The notes: a model not told the origin generated them from the sequence alone. A DNA stretch of 43,351 nucleotides from Zwartia sp. (GCA_030653405.1 JAURZO010000145.1:1-43351), one strand, 5' to 3'. Counted from the first letter of the stretch, positions 23,123 through 32,532 are shown. Program-made: numbers and translations.

Positions 23123-24595
23123 ATGATTGGTTGTGCACAACAGGCGCGGAAAAAATCTTATTTGAGGTGGTTGGCGGGTTGGGGGGTGGTGTGCGGGGTG
23201 ATCTTGGGCGTGAGTCCGGGTCTTGCGAAGGCGCAAGCCTCGAGCCAAATGCCCGCGGAGCTTGCCCGGGCCTGGGCACAGACCAAATTGCCAGAATCCT
23301 CGCTTTCTTTGATTGTGAAAGAAATCGACGGTCCGCGTTTGATGGCGGTGTCTCCTGAGATCCCACGTAATCCTGCTTCAGTCATGAAGCTGGTGACCAC
23401 CTATGCAGCCATTTCGCAGCTCGGTCCCAATTATGTTTGGCACACGAACTTTATGCTGGATGCGCAGTCGCGCGTTGATGAGAAGGGCGTGCTCAGTGGA
23501 CCGCTTTACTTGCGAGCAGCGGGAGATCCGGTGTTGATGTTGCCAGATGTCTGGCGATTGATGCGCGATCTGCGTTTACGCGGCATTCGTGAAATTTCTG
23601 ACATTGTGATTGATCGTTCTGTGTTTGGTGATGTGACGATCGATACGTCCGCGTTTGATGGCTCGGCGGATCGACCATACAACGCGAGTCCTGATGCTTT
23701 TATGGTGGGTTTTGGCGCCTTGCGTTTAGTTTTTTCCCCGGATCCCGCAACCAAAACTTGGAAATCATTCATTGATCCGCCTCTTCCCGGTATCGAGCTT
23801 GAGTCAAATGTGACTTGGGCCGATGGGCAGTGTCCGGGCTCGCCTGCCGTGACGACTGACATGGCTTTTGCTGGAGAGAAAGTGCGCATCCGGGTCTCCG
23901 GGCGTGCGACGGGTTCGTGTGGTGAATTTGACTTATTTAGACTGGCACTCTCTCAGCAGGAGTTCGGTGCGCGTGTGTTGCGTGAAATCTGGCGTGAAGT
24001 CGGTGGGACGATGACGGGGCAAGTGCGCCAAGGCACCATTCCAAGTGGTGCCTTGGCAGTAGCATCCCATCAGTCGCCACCACTATCCGAGGTGATCCGC
24101 TTGATTAACAAGCGCAGCAATAACGTCATGACTCGCGTACTGTTGCTCACAATGGGGGCGGAAGCGGGTCGCAAGCCCGCGACCGTCACAGGGAGCGTGC
24201 AGGTGGCGCAAGCTGTGTTGGCTAGACAGGGCCTGCCCATGACAGGCATGGTGCTCGACAATGGCTCGGGGCTGTCCAGAAACGGTGTGGTATCTGCCGA
24301 GAGTCTGACGCAAATGCTTGAGAAAGCCTGGAAGTCGCCTGTGATGCCTGAGTATGTGTCTTCGCTGGCGATCCTCGGTGTGGATGGTACGACCCGTAAT
24401 CGTCTGCGCAATGCTTCTACACAGTCGCTGGCGCATCTTAAAACGGGAGCGTTGCGCGATGTCCGTTCAGTTGCGGGTTATGTGTGGTCCAAGAGCGGTA
24501 AGCGTTACGTGGTGGTGAGTATGGTGAACCACGAACGTGCGCATGAGGCCCGTGCTTTTGAAAATGCGTTGATTACCTGGTTGACCAACAAATAG
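23123..24595 (+). CDS. dacB: D-alanyl-D-alanine carboxypeptidase/endopeptidase, PBP4 type
   Basis: 490 residues. The signal peptide has a basic ARKKSYLRW start, a hydrophobic stretch (~19-32) and probable cleavage after AKA (~37), so the protein is periplasmic. All three penicillin-binding motifs of peptidase family S13 are present: SVMK (86-89), SNN (332-334) and KTG (440-442), with the large domain II insert between the first two as in PBP4. It trims or cleaves peptide cross-links of peptidoglycan. Transcribed alone from the region divergent to queA; a TTGACC at 23066-23071 could be its -35, but no convincing -10 is seen. Confidence 0.95.
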   Translation: MIGCAQQARKKSYLRWLAGWGVVCGVILGVSPGLAKAQASSQMPAELARAWAQTKLPESSLSLIVKEIDGPRLMAVSPEIPRNPASVMKLVTTYAAISQLGPNYVWHTNFMLDAQSRVDEKGVLSGPLYLRAAGDPVLMLPDVWRLMRDLRLRGIREISDIVIDRSVFGDVTIDTSAFDGSADRPYNASPDAFMVGFGALRLVFSPDPATKTWKSFIDPPLPGIELESNVTWADGQCPGSPAVTTDMAFAGEKVRIRVSGRATGSCGEFDLFRLALSQQEFGARVLREIWREVGGTMTGQVRQGTIPSGALAVASHQSPPLSEVIRLINKRSNNVMTRVLLLTMGAEAGRKPATVTGSVQVAQAVLARQGLPMTGMVLDNGSGLSRNGVVSAESLTQMLEKAWKSPVMPEYVSSLAILGVDGTTRNRLRNASTQSLAHLKTGALRDVRSVAGYVWSKSGKRYVVVSMVNHERAHEARAFENALITWLTNK

Positions 24596-24666
24596 CGAAG
24601 TCAAAAATCGAAGTTCTCTGGCGGGGTCGGTTACTCTGGTCAGCCACGTTTAATTTTGGAAAGCCC

Positions 24667-25380
24667 ATGAGATTGAAAAATGTAACGATGATCATCTCCC
24701 TGATCGGGTTCGCCAACGTTGCGTCTGCGGACGTGTGTGCTGCCAAGTTTTTTCACGACGGCGGAGAAATTGAAATTGTGGGGTCGGGACTCGTCCAAGT
24801 CTCAGCCAAACTGAATTTCAGTCAGGTGGATAAATCTTCCAAGGCGCGTTGTCAGGCACTCGTCAAGGGATACGCCAATTACGCTCTGCTGGGAATGTTG
24901 TCGGGTGCGACCGATGTGGATCATGTGATGCATGTCGATGGTAATAAGACGAGCTTGTCTAAACCAGGTGCCGCTAAAAAGCCGGATGACGCGGATGTCG
25001 ATGTGCAGATGCTGAGCTTGTTTGGTTATGCGGCTCCGATTCGTGCGGCAGGACAGCGTTTTGCACCTCAAGCGTTTCGCATCGCGATCGGTGATCCGAA
25101 GCGCGGCCCGACGACACCGCTGACAGTCCGTATGGGTGAAAAAACAGTCGGTGAGCTGCAACGCATCGAGACGGCTGCCGGCCAACAGTCTTGCTGGCCA
25201 GTCAGCTACACGCGCAATACGGATCCGACATTGATCCAGATTCGAGGTGCGACGATCCCTCTGCCTCCTATCCAGTCCAGCGTGACGGACTGGTTTTGTC
25301 CGAGTCTGAATCTTGTGATGAAGCAGGAGATTATGCATTCGGGGCAACGCTCGATGATCGAAGTCAAATCGATACGCTGA
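24667..25380 (+). CDS. Exported protein of unknown function
   Basis: 237 residues, not recognised. A clear signal peptide (basic MRLKN start, hydrophobic VTMIISLIGFANV, cleavage probably after ASA near residue 21) sends it to the periplasm. The mature part has four cysteines (in DVCAAK, ARCQAL, QSCWPV and WFCPSL), suggesting two disulfides, and no obvious catalytic motif. QSCWPVSYTRNTDPTLIQIRG and SSVTDWFCPSLNLVMKQEI suggest a mixed beta-rich fold like small periplasmic proteins of the DUF3108 kind, but this is only a guess. The start is supported by GGAAAG six bases before ATG. It follows dacB by 71 bases. Confidence 0.8.
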   Translation: MRLKNVTMIISLIGFANVASADVCAAKFFHDGGEIEIVGSGLVQVSAKLNFSQVDKSSKARCQALVKGYANYALLGMLSGATDVDHVMHVDGNKTSLSKPGAAKKPDDADVDVQMLSLFGYAAPIRAAGQRFAPQAFRIAIGDPKRGPTTPLTVRMGEKTVGELQRIETAAGQQSCWPVSYTRNTDPTLIQIRGATIPLPPIQSSVTDWFCPSLNLVMKQEIMHSGQRSMIEVKSIR

Positions 25381-25435
25381 GTCGTATTGCCAGGTGAGTG
25401 ATATCAAGTGAGTCGTCTCAATTGCGTGGCCTGAA

Positions 25436-26446
25436 ATGAGTATCGTCAATCACGTCGAGCGTGGCTCGCCTCTTAGGGTGCTAGCGATCTGCACGGTCGT
25501 ATTGATCGGTCTGATCGTAGTGTCCTTGAAGGCGGGTGGCTTGGCGTTGTCGTGGTCTGAGTTTTTCTCTTTGCTACTTGGGCATCAGGCAAGCGATCCA
25601 ATCATGCGCACGGTGTTGTTCGAGTTGCGCTTACCGCGCGTACTGTTTGCGGTCATTGTGGGAGGGGCGCTCGCGTTGAGCGGCGCGGTGATGCAAGCTC
25701 TATTTCGCAACCCGCTTGCTGAACCCACCTTGATTGGCATTTCTGCGGGCGCATCGCTGGGCGCGGTGAGTGCGCTGTTGCTCGGCTTTGGAGGCTTGCT
25801 CTATACCGGGTTGGCAGGGTTTGTGGGCGCAATCATCGCGACCTTTGCGGCCTATCTCGTTGGGCGACGTTATCCCGGTGTCGCCGGTTTATTGTTAGCG
25901 GGTATTGCGATCAATGCGTTTGCCCTGAGTTTGGTGAGTTTGCTTGTCACGTTTGCTTCGGATGCCCAATTTCGCAGCTTTGCTTTCTGGTCGCTCGGGA
26001 GTCTGACTCGCGCCAGTTGGTCAAGCCTGGTGTGGTTACTGCCCTGGTCTGTATTGTTGTCGCTTTGGCTTTGTACGCGTTGGCGCGTGCTCAATGCGTT
26101 GTTACTCGGCGAACGCGAGACGCATCATCTCGGCTTTGATCTGGTGCGCGTGCGTCGCGAGCTCATCACCGTGATTTGTCTACTGGTGGGCCCACTGATT
26201 GCGGTGACGGGTGGTGTGGCGTTTATTGGTTTAGTGGTTCCGCACGTGTTGCGACTGTGGCGGGGTGCCGATCATCGGTTGCTATTGCCTTTGTCCTGGG
26301 TCGGCGGCGCGATCGCATTGCTGCTGGCTGATGGGCTCGCGCGCTTGGTGATCGTGCCGGCTGAGTTGCCAGTTGGCGTGATCACCAGTTTGGTTGGCGG
26401 CCCATTTTTCCTGTGGCTGCTGTTGCGCAGCGCGCAGCGTTCATAG
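25436..26446 (+). CDS. FecCD-family ABC transporter permease (siderophore/heme/cobalamin type)
   Basis: 336 residues, the normal length of FecCD/BtuC permeases, with about nine to ten membrane helices. Diagnostic segments are LRLPRVLFAVIVGGALALSG, QALFRNPLAEPTLIGISAGASLG (the family hallmark), LLLAGIAINAF, SFAFWSLGSLTRASWSSL and VAFIGLVVPHVLRLWRGADHR, the loop that contacts the ATPase. It imports iron-siderophore, heme or B12 with a periplasmic binding protein and an ATPase. Neither partner is present: upstream is an unknown exported protein, downstream is ubiD on the other strand. The substrate cannot be assigned. Confidence 0.93.
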   Translation: MSIVNHVERGSPLRVLAICTVVLIGLIVVSLKAGGLALSWSEFFSLLLGHQASDPIMRTVLFELRLPRVLFAVIVGGALALSGAVMQALFRNPLAEPTLIGISAGASLGAVSALLLGFGGLLYTGLAGFVGAIIATFAAYLVGRRYPGVAGLLLAGIAINAFALSLVSLLVTFASDAQFRSFAFWSLGSLTRASWSSLVWLLPWSVLLSLWLCTRWRVLNALLLGERETHHLGFDLVRVRRELITVICLLVGPLIAVTGGVAFIGLVVPHVLRLWRGADHRLLLPLSWVGGAIALLLADGLARLVIVPAELPVGVITSLVGGPFFLWLLLRSAQRS

Positions 26447-26487
26447 GCGGATGAGCGCAGATTTTATATACGCATAGACGTATAGAT

Positions 26488-28032
26488 TCATAGCCCGAGC
26501 GAACTCCAGATTTTGTCGACGTGCGCGCGCGTGGCCGGGTCCATTTCGATGGGTTTGCCCCACTCGCGTTGGGTTTCCCCAGGCCATTTGTTGGTCGCGT
26601 CCATACCCATTTTCCCTCCGAGTCCCGATACGGGGGAGGCAAAGTCGAGGTAGTCGATCGGTGTATTTTCCACGAGTAAGGTGTCCCGCACGGGATCCAT
26701 GCGAGTTGTCATCGCCCAAACCACTTCTTTCCAGTCGCGCGGGTTGATGTCCTGGTCCACCACGACAATAAATTTTGTGTACATGAATTGTCTCAGCAAA
26801 CTCCACAAACCAAACATCACGCGCTTGGCGTGTCCTGGATATTGTTTGCGGATCGATACAACCGCCAGGCGGTAGCTGCAGCCCTCAGGGGGCAAATAAA
26901 AATCGACAATCTCGGGAAGCTGGCGTCGCAGAATGGGGACAAAGACTTCGTTCAAGGCGACACCGAGCACGGCGGGTTCATCAGGGGGTTTACCGGTATA
27001 GGTCGAGTGATAAATCGGGTTGCGTCGCATGGTGATGCGATCGACGGTGAACACGGGGAACCAGTCCTGTTCGTTGTAGTAGCCGGTGTGGTCGCCGTAT
27101 GGACCCTCCAGCGCAAGCTCGTAATCAGAGGGCGGAAGTCCGTTGACGCCGTCGGGAACGACGGGGCGGATTGCGCGTGGATCAGAGCCCGGGAGCAAGT
27201 GTCCTTCGAGAATGATTTCCGCTGTTGCTGGAACAGACAGGTTGCTACCGATTGCGGAGGTGACCTCGGTGCGACCACCGCGCAGCAGTCCAGCGAACTG
27301 GTATTCGGAAAGAGAATCGGGCACGGGTGTTACAGCGCCAAGCGTGGTTGCAGGATCTGCACCGAGTGCTACCGCGATTGGAAATGGTGTGCCGGGATGT
27401 GCGAGTGCGTGATCCCGGAAGTCGAGAGCCCCGCCCCGGTGTGACAGCCAACGCATGATGAGTTTGTTTCTGCCGATCACTTGTTGACGATAGATGCCGA
27501 GGTTTTGTCGGCGTGCGTTGGGCCCGCGCGTGATCACCAGACCCCATGTGAGCAAGGGGGCGACATCTCCTGGCCAGCAGGTTTGAATGGGCAGTTTCGC
27601 GAGGTCGACGTCATCACCTTCCCAGACGATTTCCTGACAAGGGGCGCCCCGCACATTCTTTGGGCTCATGTCCCAAAGCGCAGCTTTGAGCATGGAGACT
27701 TTGGCTAATGCGTCTTTAAATCCTTTGGGGGCCTCGGGTTCGCGCAGGCTTGCCAGTAGTTCGCCAATCTCGCGCAGCGCAGTGGTATCTTGCGCACCCA
27801 TGCCTTGGGCCACGCGAGTTGGCGTACCGAACAAGTTCGTCAGCACGTGCATGTCGCTTTTGTTGCCGTGATGCATGGCATGTTGAAAAATCAGCGCAGG
27901 GCCTTCGGCTTTTAAAACGCGATCCGAGATTTCCGTCATTTCCAACGAGGTCGACACCGGGACATCGATGCGTTTGAGGTCGTTGTTTTTCTCGAGTTGG
28001 GAAATGAAGTCTCTAAGGTCTTTGTATTTCAC
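26488..28032 (-). CDS. ubiD: 4-hydroxy-3-polyprenylbenzoate decarboxylase
   Basis: 514 residues, near the usual ~490-500. A UbiD-family prenylated-FMN decarboxylase in ubiquinone synthesis, which acts with the flavin prenyltransferase UbiX. Motifs: MKYKDLRDFISQLEK start, PIQTCWPGDVAPLLTWGLV, QNLGIYRQQVIG, MRWLSHRGGA, EIILEGHLLPG and LEGPYGDHTGYYN, the latter two carrying the active-site acidic residues, and VVVDQDINPRDWKEVVWA near the C-terminus. Cytoplasmic and membrane-associated in the Ubi complex. It follows the aminotransferase by 14 bases on the same strand and may be cotranscribed. Confidence 0.95.
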   Translation of the reverse strand: MKYKDLRDFISQLEKNNDLKRIDVPVSTSLEMTEISDRVLKAEGPALIFQHAMHHGNKSDMHVLTNLFGTPTRVAQGMGAQDTTALREIGELLASLREPEAPKGFKDALAKVSMLKAALWDMSPKNVRGAPCQEIVWEGDDVDLAKLPIQTCWPGDVAPLLTWGLVITRGPNARRQNLGIYRQQVIGRNKLIMRWLSHRGGALDFRDHALAHPGTPFPIAVALGADPATTLGAVTPVPDSLSEYQFAGLLRGGRTEVTSAIGSNLSVPATAEIILEGHLLPGSDPRAIRPVVPDGVNGLPPSDYELALEGPYGDHTGYYNEQDWFPVFTVDRITMRRNPIYHSTYTGKPPDEPAVLGVALNEVFVPILRRQLPEIVDFYLPPEGCSYRLAVVSIRKQYPGHAKRVMFGLWSLLRQFMYTKFIVVVDQDINPRDWKEVVWAMTTRMDPVRDTLLVENTPIDYLDFASPVSGLGGKMGMDATNKWPGETQREWGKPIEMDPATRAHVDKIWSSLGL

Positions 28033-28046
28033 GAGGTGTTCTCTTG

Positions 28047-29204
28047 TTAACCCAGAAAGGTCTTGATGCGTTGCATGGCTTCTTGCAGCCGCTCAAGACT
28101 GGTCGTGTAGGCGAAGCGCATCGTGTGTGCGGCGTGGGCGGGCCCGAAGTCGAGACCCGCTACAGCCGCCACTCTGGCGCCGTGCAACAACGCAGCTGAA
28201 AAGGCACTGCTGTCGTTTGAATGAGCAGAAATATCAGCATACACATAGAAGGCGCCATCAGGTTTGACAGGCACAGTGATGTTGAGGGATTGCAGGGCTG
28301 GCACAATAAAATCGCGGCGATGTCGGAAAGCCTCGCGACGCTGCTCATAAAGTGCGAGAGTCTCTGGTTCAAAGCAGGCCAGTGCCCCGTATTGGGCTAG
28401 CGTGGGAGCACAAATGGCGAGGCTTGCCGCCATTTTTTCGATGGCTGCCACCATATGTAAGGGGACGATCATCCAGCCGAGTCGCCAGCCAGTCATGTTG
28501 AAATATTTTGAGAAACTGTTCAGGATGATGACGTCATCGTCTAGACTCAAGGCCGATTGGCGCGTCCCGTCATAAGACAAACTGAGATAAATCTCATCCA
28601 TCATGACAAAGCCGTTGCGTGCGCGCACTTCTTTAAATATCTTGGCAAGTTCCGCGCGCTCGATCGATGTGCCGGTTGGGTTGCTTGGTGATGCGATCAG
28701 CACGCCGCGGGTCTTTGGCCCCCAGTTGTTTGCGATATCTTGCGCCGACAATTGAAATCTGGAGGCGACGGTGGTGGGGATCAGTTTGGTTGTGCCGCCT
28801 GCCGAACCGACAAAGTTGCGGTTGGGCGGATAGCAGGGGTCGGGCATGAGTACCTCGTCACCTGGATTGACCAACGCCATGGCGGCCAGCAGCAGGGCAC
28901 CACTGGCGCCTGAGGTCACAATTACGCGCTGAGGGTCGACGGGGGCGCCAAGCTCGGTGGCGTAGAATCGGGCGATCGCTTCGCGCAGTTCCGGCAGTCC
29001 GGCGGGCGAGCAATAGCCGCTTTTACCTGCTCGCGCAGCCTGTTCCATGGCCGCCACAACAGCGGGCGCTGCGGTAAAGTCAGGCTCTCCAACGCCAAGA
29101 CTAATGATGTCAACGCCTGCGCGCGTGAGAGCTGAAGCTTCTTTTAAAAGCTCAACTGCGTGAAATGTCACGGTATCGTTGGTACGTGCTGCGAGTGCGG
29201 TCAT
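28047..29204 (-). CDS. Class I/II PLP-dependent aminotransferase (aspartate aminotransferase-like)
   Basis: 385 residues. A fold-type I aminotransferase: LGVGEPDF (36-43), SPSNPTGTS (172-180), DEIYLSLSYDG (203-213), the PLP lysine K233 in NSFSKYFNMTGWRLGW, and a C-terminal MRFAYTTSLERLQEAMQRI with the substrate-binding Arg. The substrate could be aspartate, alanine or an aromatic amino acid; the sequence does not decide. The start is ATG 29204, preceded by GGAGAAAGG; an ATG at 29219 is also in frame but has no ribosome site. It is divergent from the FAD-oxidase-like gene, with only 32 bases between the two starts. Confidence 0.92.
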   Translation of the reverse strand: MTALAARTNDTVTFHAVELLKEASALTRAGVDIISLGVGEPDFTAAPAVVAAMEQAARAGKSGYCSPAGLPELREAIARFYATELGAPVDPQRVIVTSGASGALLLAAMALVNPGDEVLMPDPCYPPNRNFVGSAGGTTKLIPTTVASRFQLSAQDIANNWGPKTRGVLIASPSNPTGTSIERAELAKIFKEVRARNGFVMMDEIYLSLSYDGTRQSALSLDDDVIILNSFSKYFNMTGWRLGWMIVPLHMVAAIEKMAASLAICAPTLAQYGALACFEPETLALYEQRREAFRHRRDFIVPALQSLNITVPVKPDGAFYVYADISAHSNDSSAFSAALLHGARVAAVAGLDFGPAHAAHTMRFAYTTSLERLQEAMQRIKTFLG

Positions 29205-29236
29205 CTTGCCTTTCTCCATCTAGGAGCAGAATTGTA

Positions 29237-30196
29237 GTGGTTACCCAACCTTCCCGAAGAGCTTTCCTGATGGGGCGTCGAACACCCGCGACGCCCTGGG
29301 GTCAATTTTGTGCTCGATTGTCGCGCAGTTGTTCAGGGCCGGTGCGCTGGGACCAAGAGTCTCAGATACGACAGGCATGGCTCGAGCCTGAGCGCGAAAT
29401 GGATGTGCTGCATGCTCACGTATTGTGCCGTGAGTTTGGCGTCAGTCTCTTGCTGTGGGACGCTGAGGCGCGACCGAAACCTGACCAGGCGGTCCTCTGG
29501 GTCGATTCGCGTGCGAATTGGGCACAAGTCTCGCTGATCAATCCTGAGAGGCAAATTTGGCGCGCCGATGCAGGGGTACGCCTTTCGACTTTACGCGCTC
29601 AGGGTGTGGGAATTTTTGCCGAGATGACTGATGCGCTCATGTCGAGCTGGACGCTTGCGCAATGGTTTGCCTCCGCGCAAACCTCGCCTGAATTGGCCGG
29701 TGATCTGGCTAAAACAGGCATTGTTCAGGCGCAGTTGCTGTTGGCTGATGGGACGATTGAGCAGTTCGGACCCTTTGGTGCTTCGGCGAGCAAGCCGCTC
29801 AAAAGTCTTGCTGTTCAAAAGATGATCCCCACGCTTTTTGAGCTGGCGCAGTCCGAGGATGCGGCGTATTGCGCACAGATTGGTGCGTGGCCGTGTCGTT
29901 ATCGTCTGGACGCAATGATGTCGCAATTTGGGGATTCTCCCAATCTTGCCTGGTTGTTCAAGGGCCACGGCGGCAGTTTGGCGTGGTTGCAAACGTTGTG
30001 GCTCCAACCCCCTGTTGTGTCACAGATTGATCCTATGTTATCGCCACGAGCAACGGGTGAGCAGGGTGCAGGCGTCGAAGAGATTTTTCAAAAGGCGAGA
30101 CGTTTGGAGAGGTCGTTTAAGCAGACCCTAGACCCAACCGGGGTATTTGGTGAAATTCCTGAAGTAAAGGGGCTAGAATCGGCTCAATTCACCTGA
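29237..30196 (+). CDS. FAD-linked oxidase-like protein, degenerate
   Basis: 319 residues. The best match by eye is a shortened relative of FAD-binding (GlcE/VAO-like) oxidases: HAHVLCREFGVSLLLWD and the stretch around QAQLLLADGTIEQFGPFG resemble the FAD-domain strands, but the canonical glycine-rich FAD loop is not evident, so cofactor binding is doubtful. The start is GTG 29237 with AGGAG ten bases upstream; a longer frame from 29165 would run into the divergent aminotransferase. The N-terminus PSRRAFLMGRR resembles a twin-arginine motif but no hydrophobic stretch follows. It lies 20 bases before maeB, in the same direction. I believe similar genes occur beside maeB in Alcaligenaceae. Function unknown. 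Confidence 0.65.
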   Translation: MVTQPSRRAFLMGRRTPATPWGQFCARLSRSCSGPVRWDQESQIRQAWLEPEREMDVLHAHVLCREFGVSLLLWDAEARPKPDQAVLWVDSRANWAQVSLINPERQIWRADAGVRLSTLRAQGVGIFAEMTDALMSSWTLAQWFASAQTSPELAGDLAKTGIVQAQLLLADGTIEQFGPFGASASKPLKSLAVQKMIPTLFELAQSEDAAYCAQIGAWPCRYRLDAMMSQFGDSPNLAWLFKGHGGSLAWLQTLWLQPPVVSQIDPMLSPRATGEQGAGVEEIFQKARRLERSFKQTLDPTGVFGEIPEVKGLESAQFT

Positions 30197-30216
30197 CAAA
30201 CAAAGGGTCATCAAAT

Positions 30217-32532
30217 ATGGAAGAAACTTTTCGCAAAGCCGCTCTTGAATATCATGAGCAAGGTCGTCCCGGCAAAATTTCAATCGCGCCGACCAAGATG
30301 CTATCGAACCAGCGGGACTTGGCTTTGGCCTACTCGCCAGGCGTCGCTGCGGCTTGTGAAGAGATTGTGGCGGATCCGGCCAATGCCTTTCGCTACACGG
30401 CGCGGGGTAACCTTGTTGGCGTGATCACGAACGGGACAGCAGTGCTGGGTCTAGGCAACATTGGGCCCTTGGCCTCAAAGCCTGTGATGGAAGGCAAGGC
30501 GGTTTTATTCAAAAAGTTCGCGGGTATCGATGTGTTTGACATCGAGATCAACGAACAGGATCCCGACAAGCTGGTGGAAATCATTGCCGGGCTGGAGCCG
30601 ACGTTTGGTGGCATTAATCTCGAGGACATTAAGGCGCCCGAGTGTTTTACGGTTGAGCGCAAGCTGCGTGAACGCATGCGTATTCCCGTTTTTCATGATG
30701 ATCAGCATGGCACGGCAATCTGCGTGTCGGCCGCTTTCATTAACGGTCTTAAGGTTGTCGGTAAAGATATCAACAAGGTCAAAGTCGTCGTGTCTGGCGC
30801 GGGTGCTGCTGCACTGGCCTGCCTCGATTTGATGGTCGATCTGGGACTGCCTCTTAAAAACATTTGGGTTTCAGACATCGAAGGCGTGGTCTATGAGGGT
30901 CGTGTTGCCTTGATGGATCCCGATAAAGCACGCTTCGCTCAAAAAACCGATGCGCGCAAGCTGGCGGACATCATTGGCGATGCGGATGTGTTTCTTGGTT
31001 TGTCCGCGGGCGGCGTGCTCAAGCCAGAAATGGTCAAGGTGATGGCTCCAAAGCCTCTGATCTTGGCGCTGGCCAATCCCAACCCTGAAATTTTGCCCGC
31101 CGATGCGCACGCCGTACGCGATGACATCGTGATGGCCACGGGTCGTTCGGATTATCCGAATCAGGTCAACAATGTCTTGTGCTTCCCCTACATTTTCCGT
31201 GGTGCGTTAGATGTGGGCGCCACCACGATTACGCGCGAAATGGAAAAGGCTGCGGTCATTGCGATCGGTGACTTGGCGCAAGAAGAGCAAAGCGAGGTCG
31301 TGGCGGCCGCGTACGGAAACTATGACGTCGCGTTTGGTCCGAATTCTTTTATCCCCAAGCCATTTGATCCGCGCTTGATTGTGCGTATTGCTCCTGCCGT
31401 TGCCAAGGCGGCAATGGAGTGTGGCGTGGCGACACGTCCGATTGCTGATCTCGATGCGTATGTCGAGCAGTTAGAGCAATTTGTTTATCGATCAGGGGCG
31501 TTTATGCGACCCCTGTTTTCCGCGGCAAAGGCTTTGGTGCGCGAGGGCGGCAAGGCGCGTATTGTCTTTACCGAAGGCGAGGACGAGCGTGTCTTACGCG
31601 CAGTCCAGGTGATTGTCGATGAAAAACTGGCCAAGCCGATTCTGGTGGGTCGTCCGACGGTGCTCGCTGATCGCATCAGTAAGCTCGGTTTGCGTTTGCG
31701 GTTGGGTGAAGATGTCGAAGTCACGAATCCAGAGTTTGATGAGCGTTTCCATCAGTACTGGACGTTTTATTGGGAAAAGATGTGTCGCCACGGCATCACC
31801 AAGGAGATGGCGCGTATTGAAATGCGTCGCCGTTTAACCTTGATCGGTGCGACGATGCTTCGCATGGGCGATGCGGACGGCATGATTTGCGGCACAGTGA
31901 GCGGTTATGGCAAACACCTGGAATTCGTGGATCAGGTGATCGGCAAGCGTCCAGGCGCCTCGACTTATGCGGCCATGAATATCTTGCTGTTGCCCGAGCA
32001 GACACTCGCGTTGGTTGATACGCATGTGAATGATGATCCGACTGCTGAGCAAATCGCTGAGTTCACCATCGCAGCCGCTGATCAAATGCGTCGCTTGAAT
32101 TTGACGCCTAAGGTCGCACTCTTGTCTCGTTCGAATTTTGGCTCGGGTAGCTCGGCCTCGGGCAGCAAGATGCAAAAGGCGCTGGCGTTAATTCGCGCGC
32201 AGCAACCAGATCTGGAAATCGACGGTGAGATGCATGGTGATTGCGCACTGAATGAAGCCTTGCGCTTGAAAATACTGCCTTCTTCGACGCTAAAGGGTGC
32301 GGCGAATTTACTGGTTTGCCCTAATGTGGACTCAGGCAATATTGCTTATAACTTGCTCAAGACCGCAGCGGGTGGCAATGTGGCTGTCGGTCCGTTCTTG
32401 TTGGGCGCGAATGCGCCTGTGCATATTCTCACGACGAGTGCGACGGTGCGTCGTATTGTGAATATGACTGCGCTGACAGTAGTCGAGGCCAATGATGCGC
32501 GTTACGCTGAGCTACAAAACCAACTCACTTAG
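30217..32532 (+). CDS. maeB: NADP-dependent malic enzyme with phosphotransacetylase-like domain
   Basis: 771 residues, the length of the MaeB fusion. Residues ~1-425 are malic enzyme: ALAYSPGVAAACEEI, GNLVGVITNGTAVLGLGNIGP, the metal-binding FGGINLEDIKAPEC, FHDDQHGTA and the nucleotide-binding VVVSGAGAAALACLDLM. Residues ~430-771 are a phosphotransacetylase-like domain (RIVFTEGEDERVLRAVQ; SGSSASGSKMQKALAL; ILTTSATVRRIVNMTAL), considered regulatory, sensing acetyl-CoA, in this family. It oxidatively decarboxylates malate to pyruvate and supplies NADPH. Given that no pyruvate kinase gene is found in its usual place here, it may matter as a pyruvate source. Confidence 0.97.
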   Translation: MEETFRKAALEYHEQGRPGKISIAPTKMLSNQRDLALAYSPGVAAACEEIVADPANAFRYTARGNLVGVITNGTAVLGLGNIGPLASKPVMEGKAVLFKKFAGIDVFDIEINEQDPDKLVEIIAGLEPTFGGINLEDIKAPECFTVERKLRERMRIPVFHDDQHGTAICVSAAFINGLKVVGKDINKVKVVVSGAGAAALACLDLMVDLGLPLKNIWVSDIEGVVYEGRVALMDPDKARFAQKTDARKLADIIGDADVFLGLSAGGVLKPEMVKVMAPKPLILALANPNPEILPADAHAVRDDIVMATGRSDYPNQVNNVLCFPYIFRGALDVGATTITREMEKAAVIAIGDLAQEEQSEVVAAAYGNYDVAFGPNSFIPKPFDPRLIVRIAPAVAKAAMECGVATRPIADLDAYVEQLEQFVYRSGAFMRPLFSAAKALVREGGKARIVFTEGEDERVLRAVQVIVDEKLAKPILVGRPTVLADRISKLGLRLRLGEDVEVTNPEFDERFHQYWTFYWEKMCRHGITKEMARIEMRRRLTLIGATMLRMGDADGMICGTVSGYGKHLEFVDQVIGKRPGASTYAAMNILLLPEQTLALVDTHVNDDPTAEQIAEFTIAAADQMRRLNLTPKVALLSRSNFGSGSSASGSKMQKALALIRAQQPDLEIDGEMHGDCALNEALRLKILPSSTLKGAANLLVCPNVDSGNIAYNLLKTAAGGNVAVGPFLLGANAPVHILTTSATVRRIVNMTALTVVEANDARYAELQNQLT

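Noticed and set aside
26467..26484. TATACG/CGTATA hairpin after the FecCD permease as terminator
   Set aside because: The six-base stem is AT-rich and no T-run follows it.
29165..29236. Longer N-terminus for the FAD-oxidase-like gene
   Set aside because: It would overlap the divergent aminotransferase start, and a GTG with AGGAG at a suitable distance exists at 29237.
29249..29281. Twin-arginine export signal (PSRRAFLMGRR)
   Set aside because: The motif is followed by Arg-, Pro- and Thr-containing polar sequence with no hydrophobic helix and no cleavage site.
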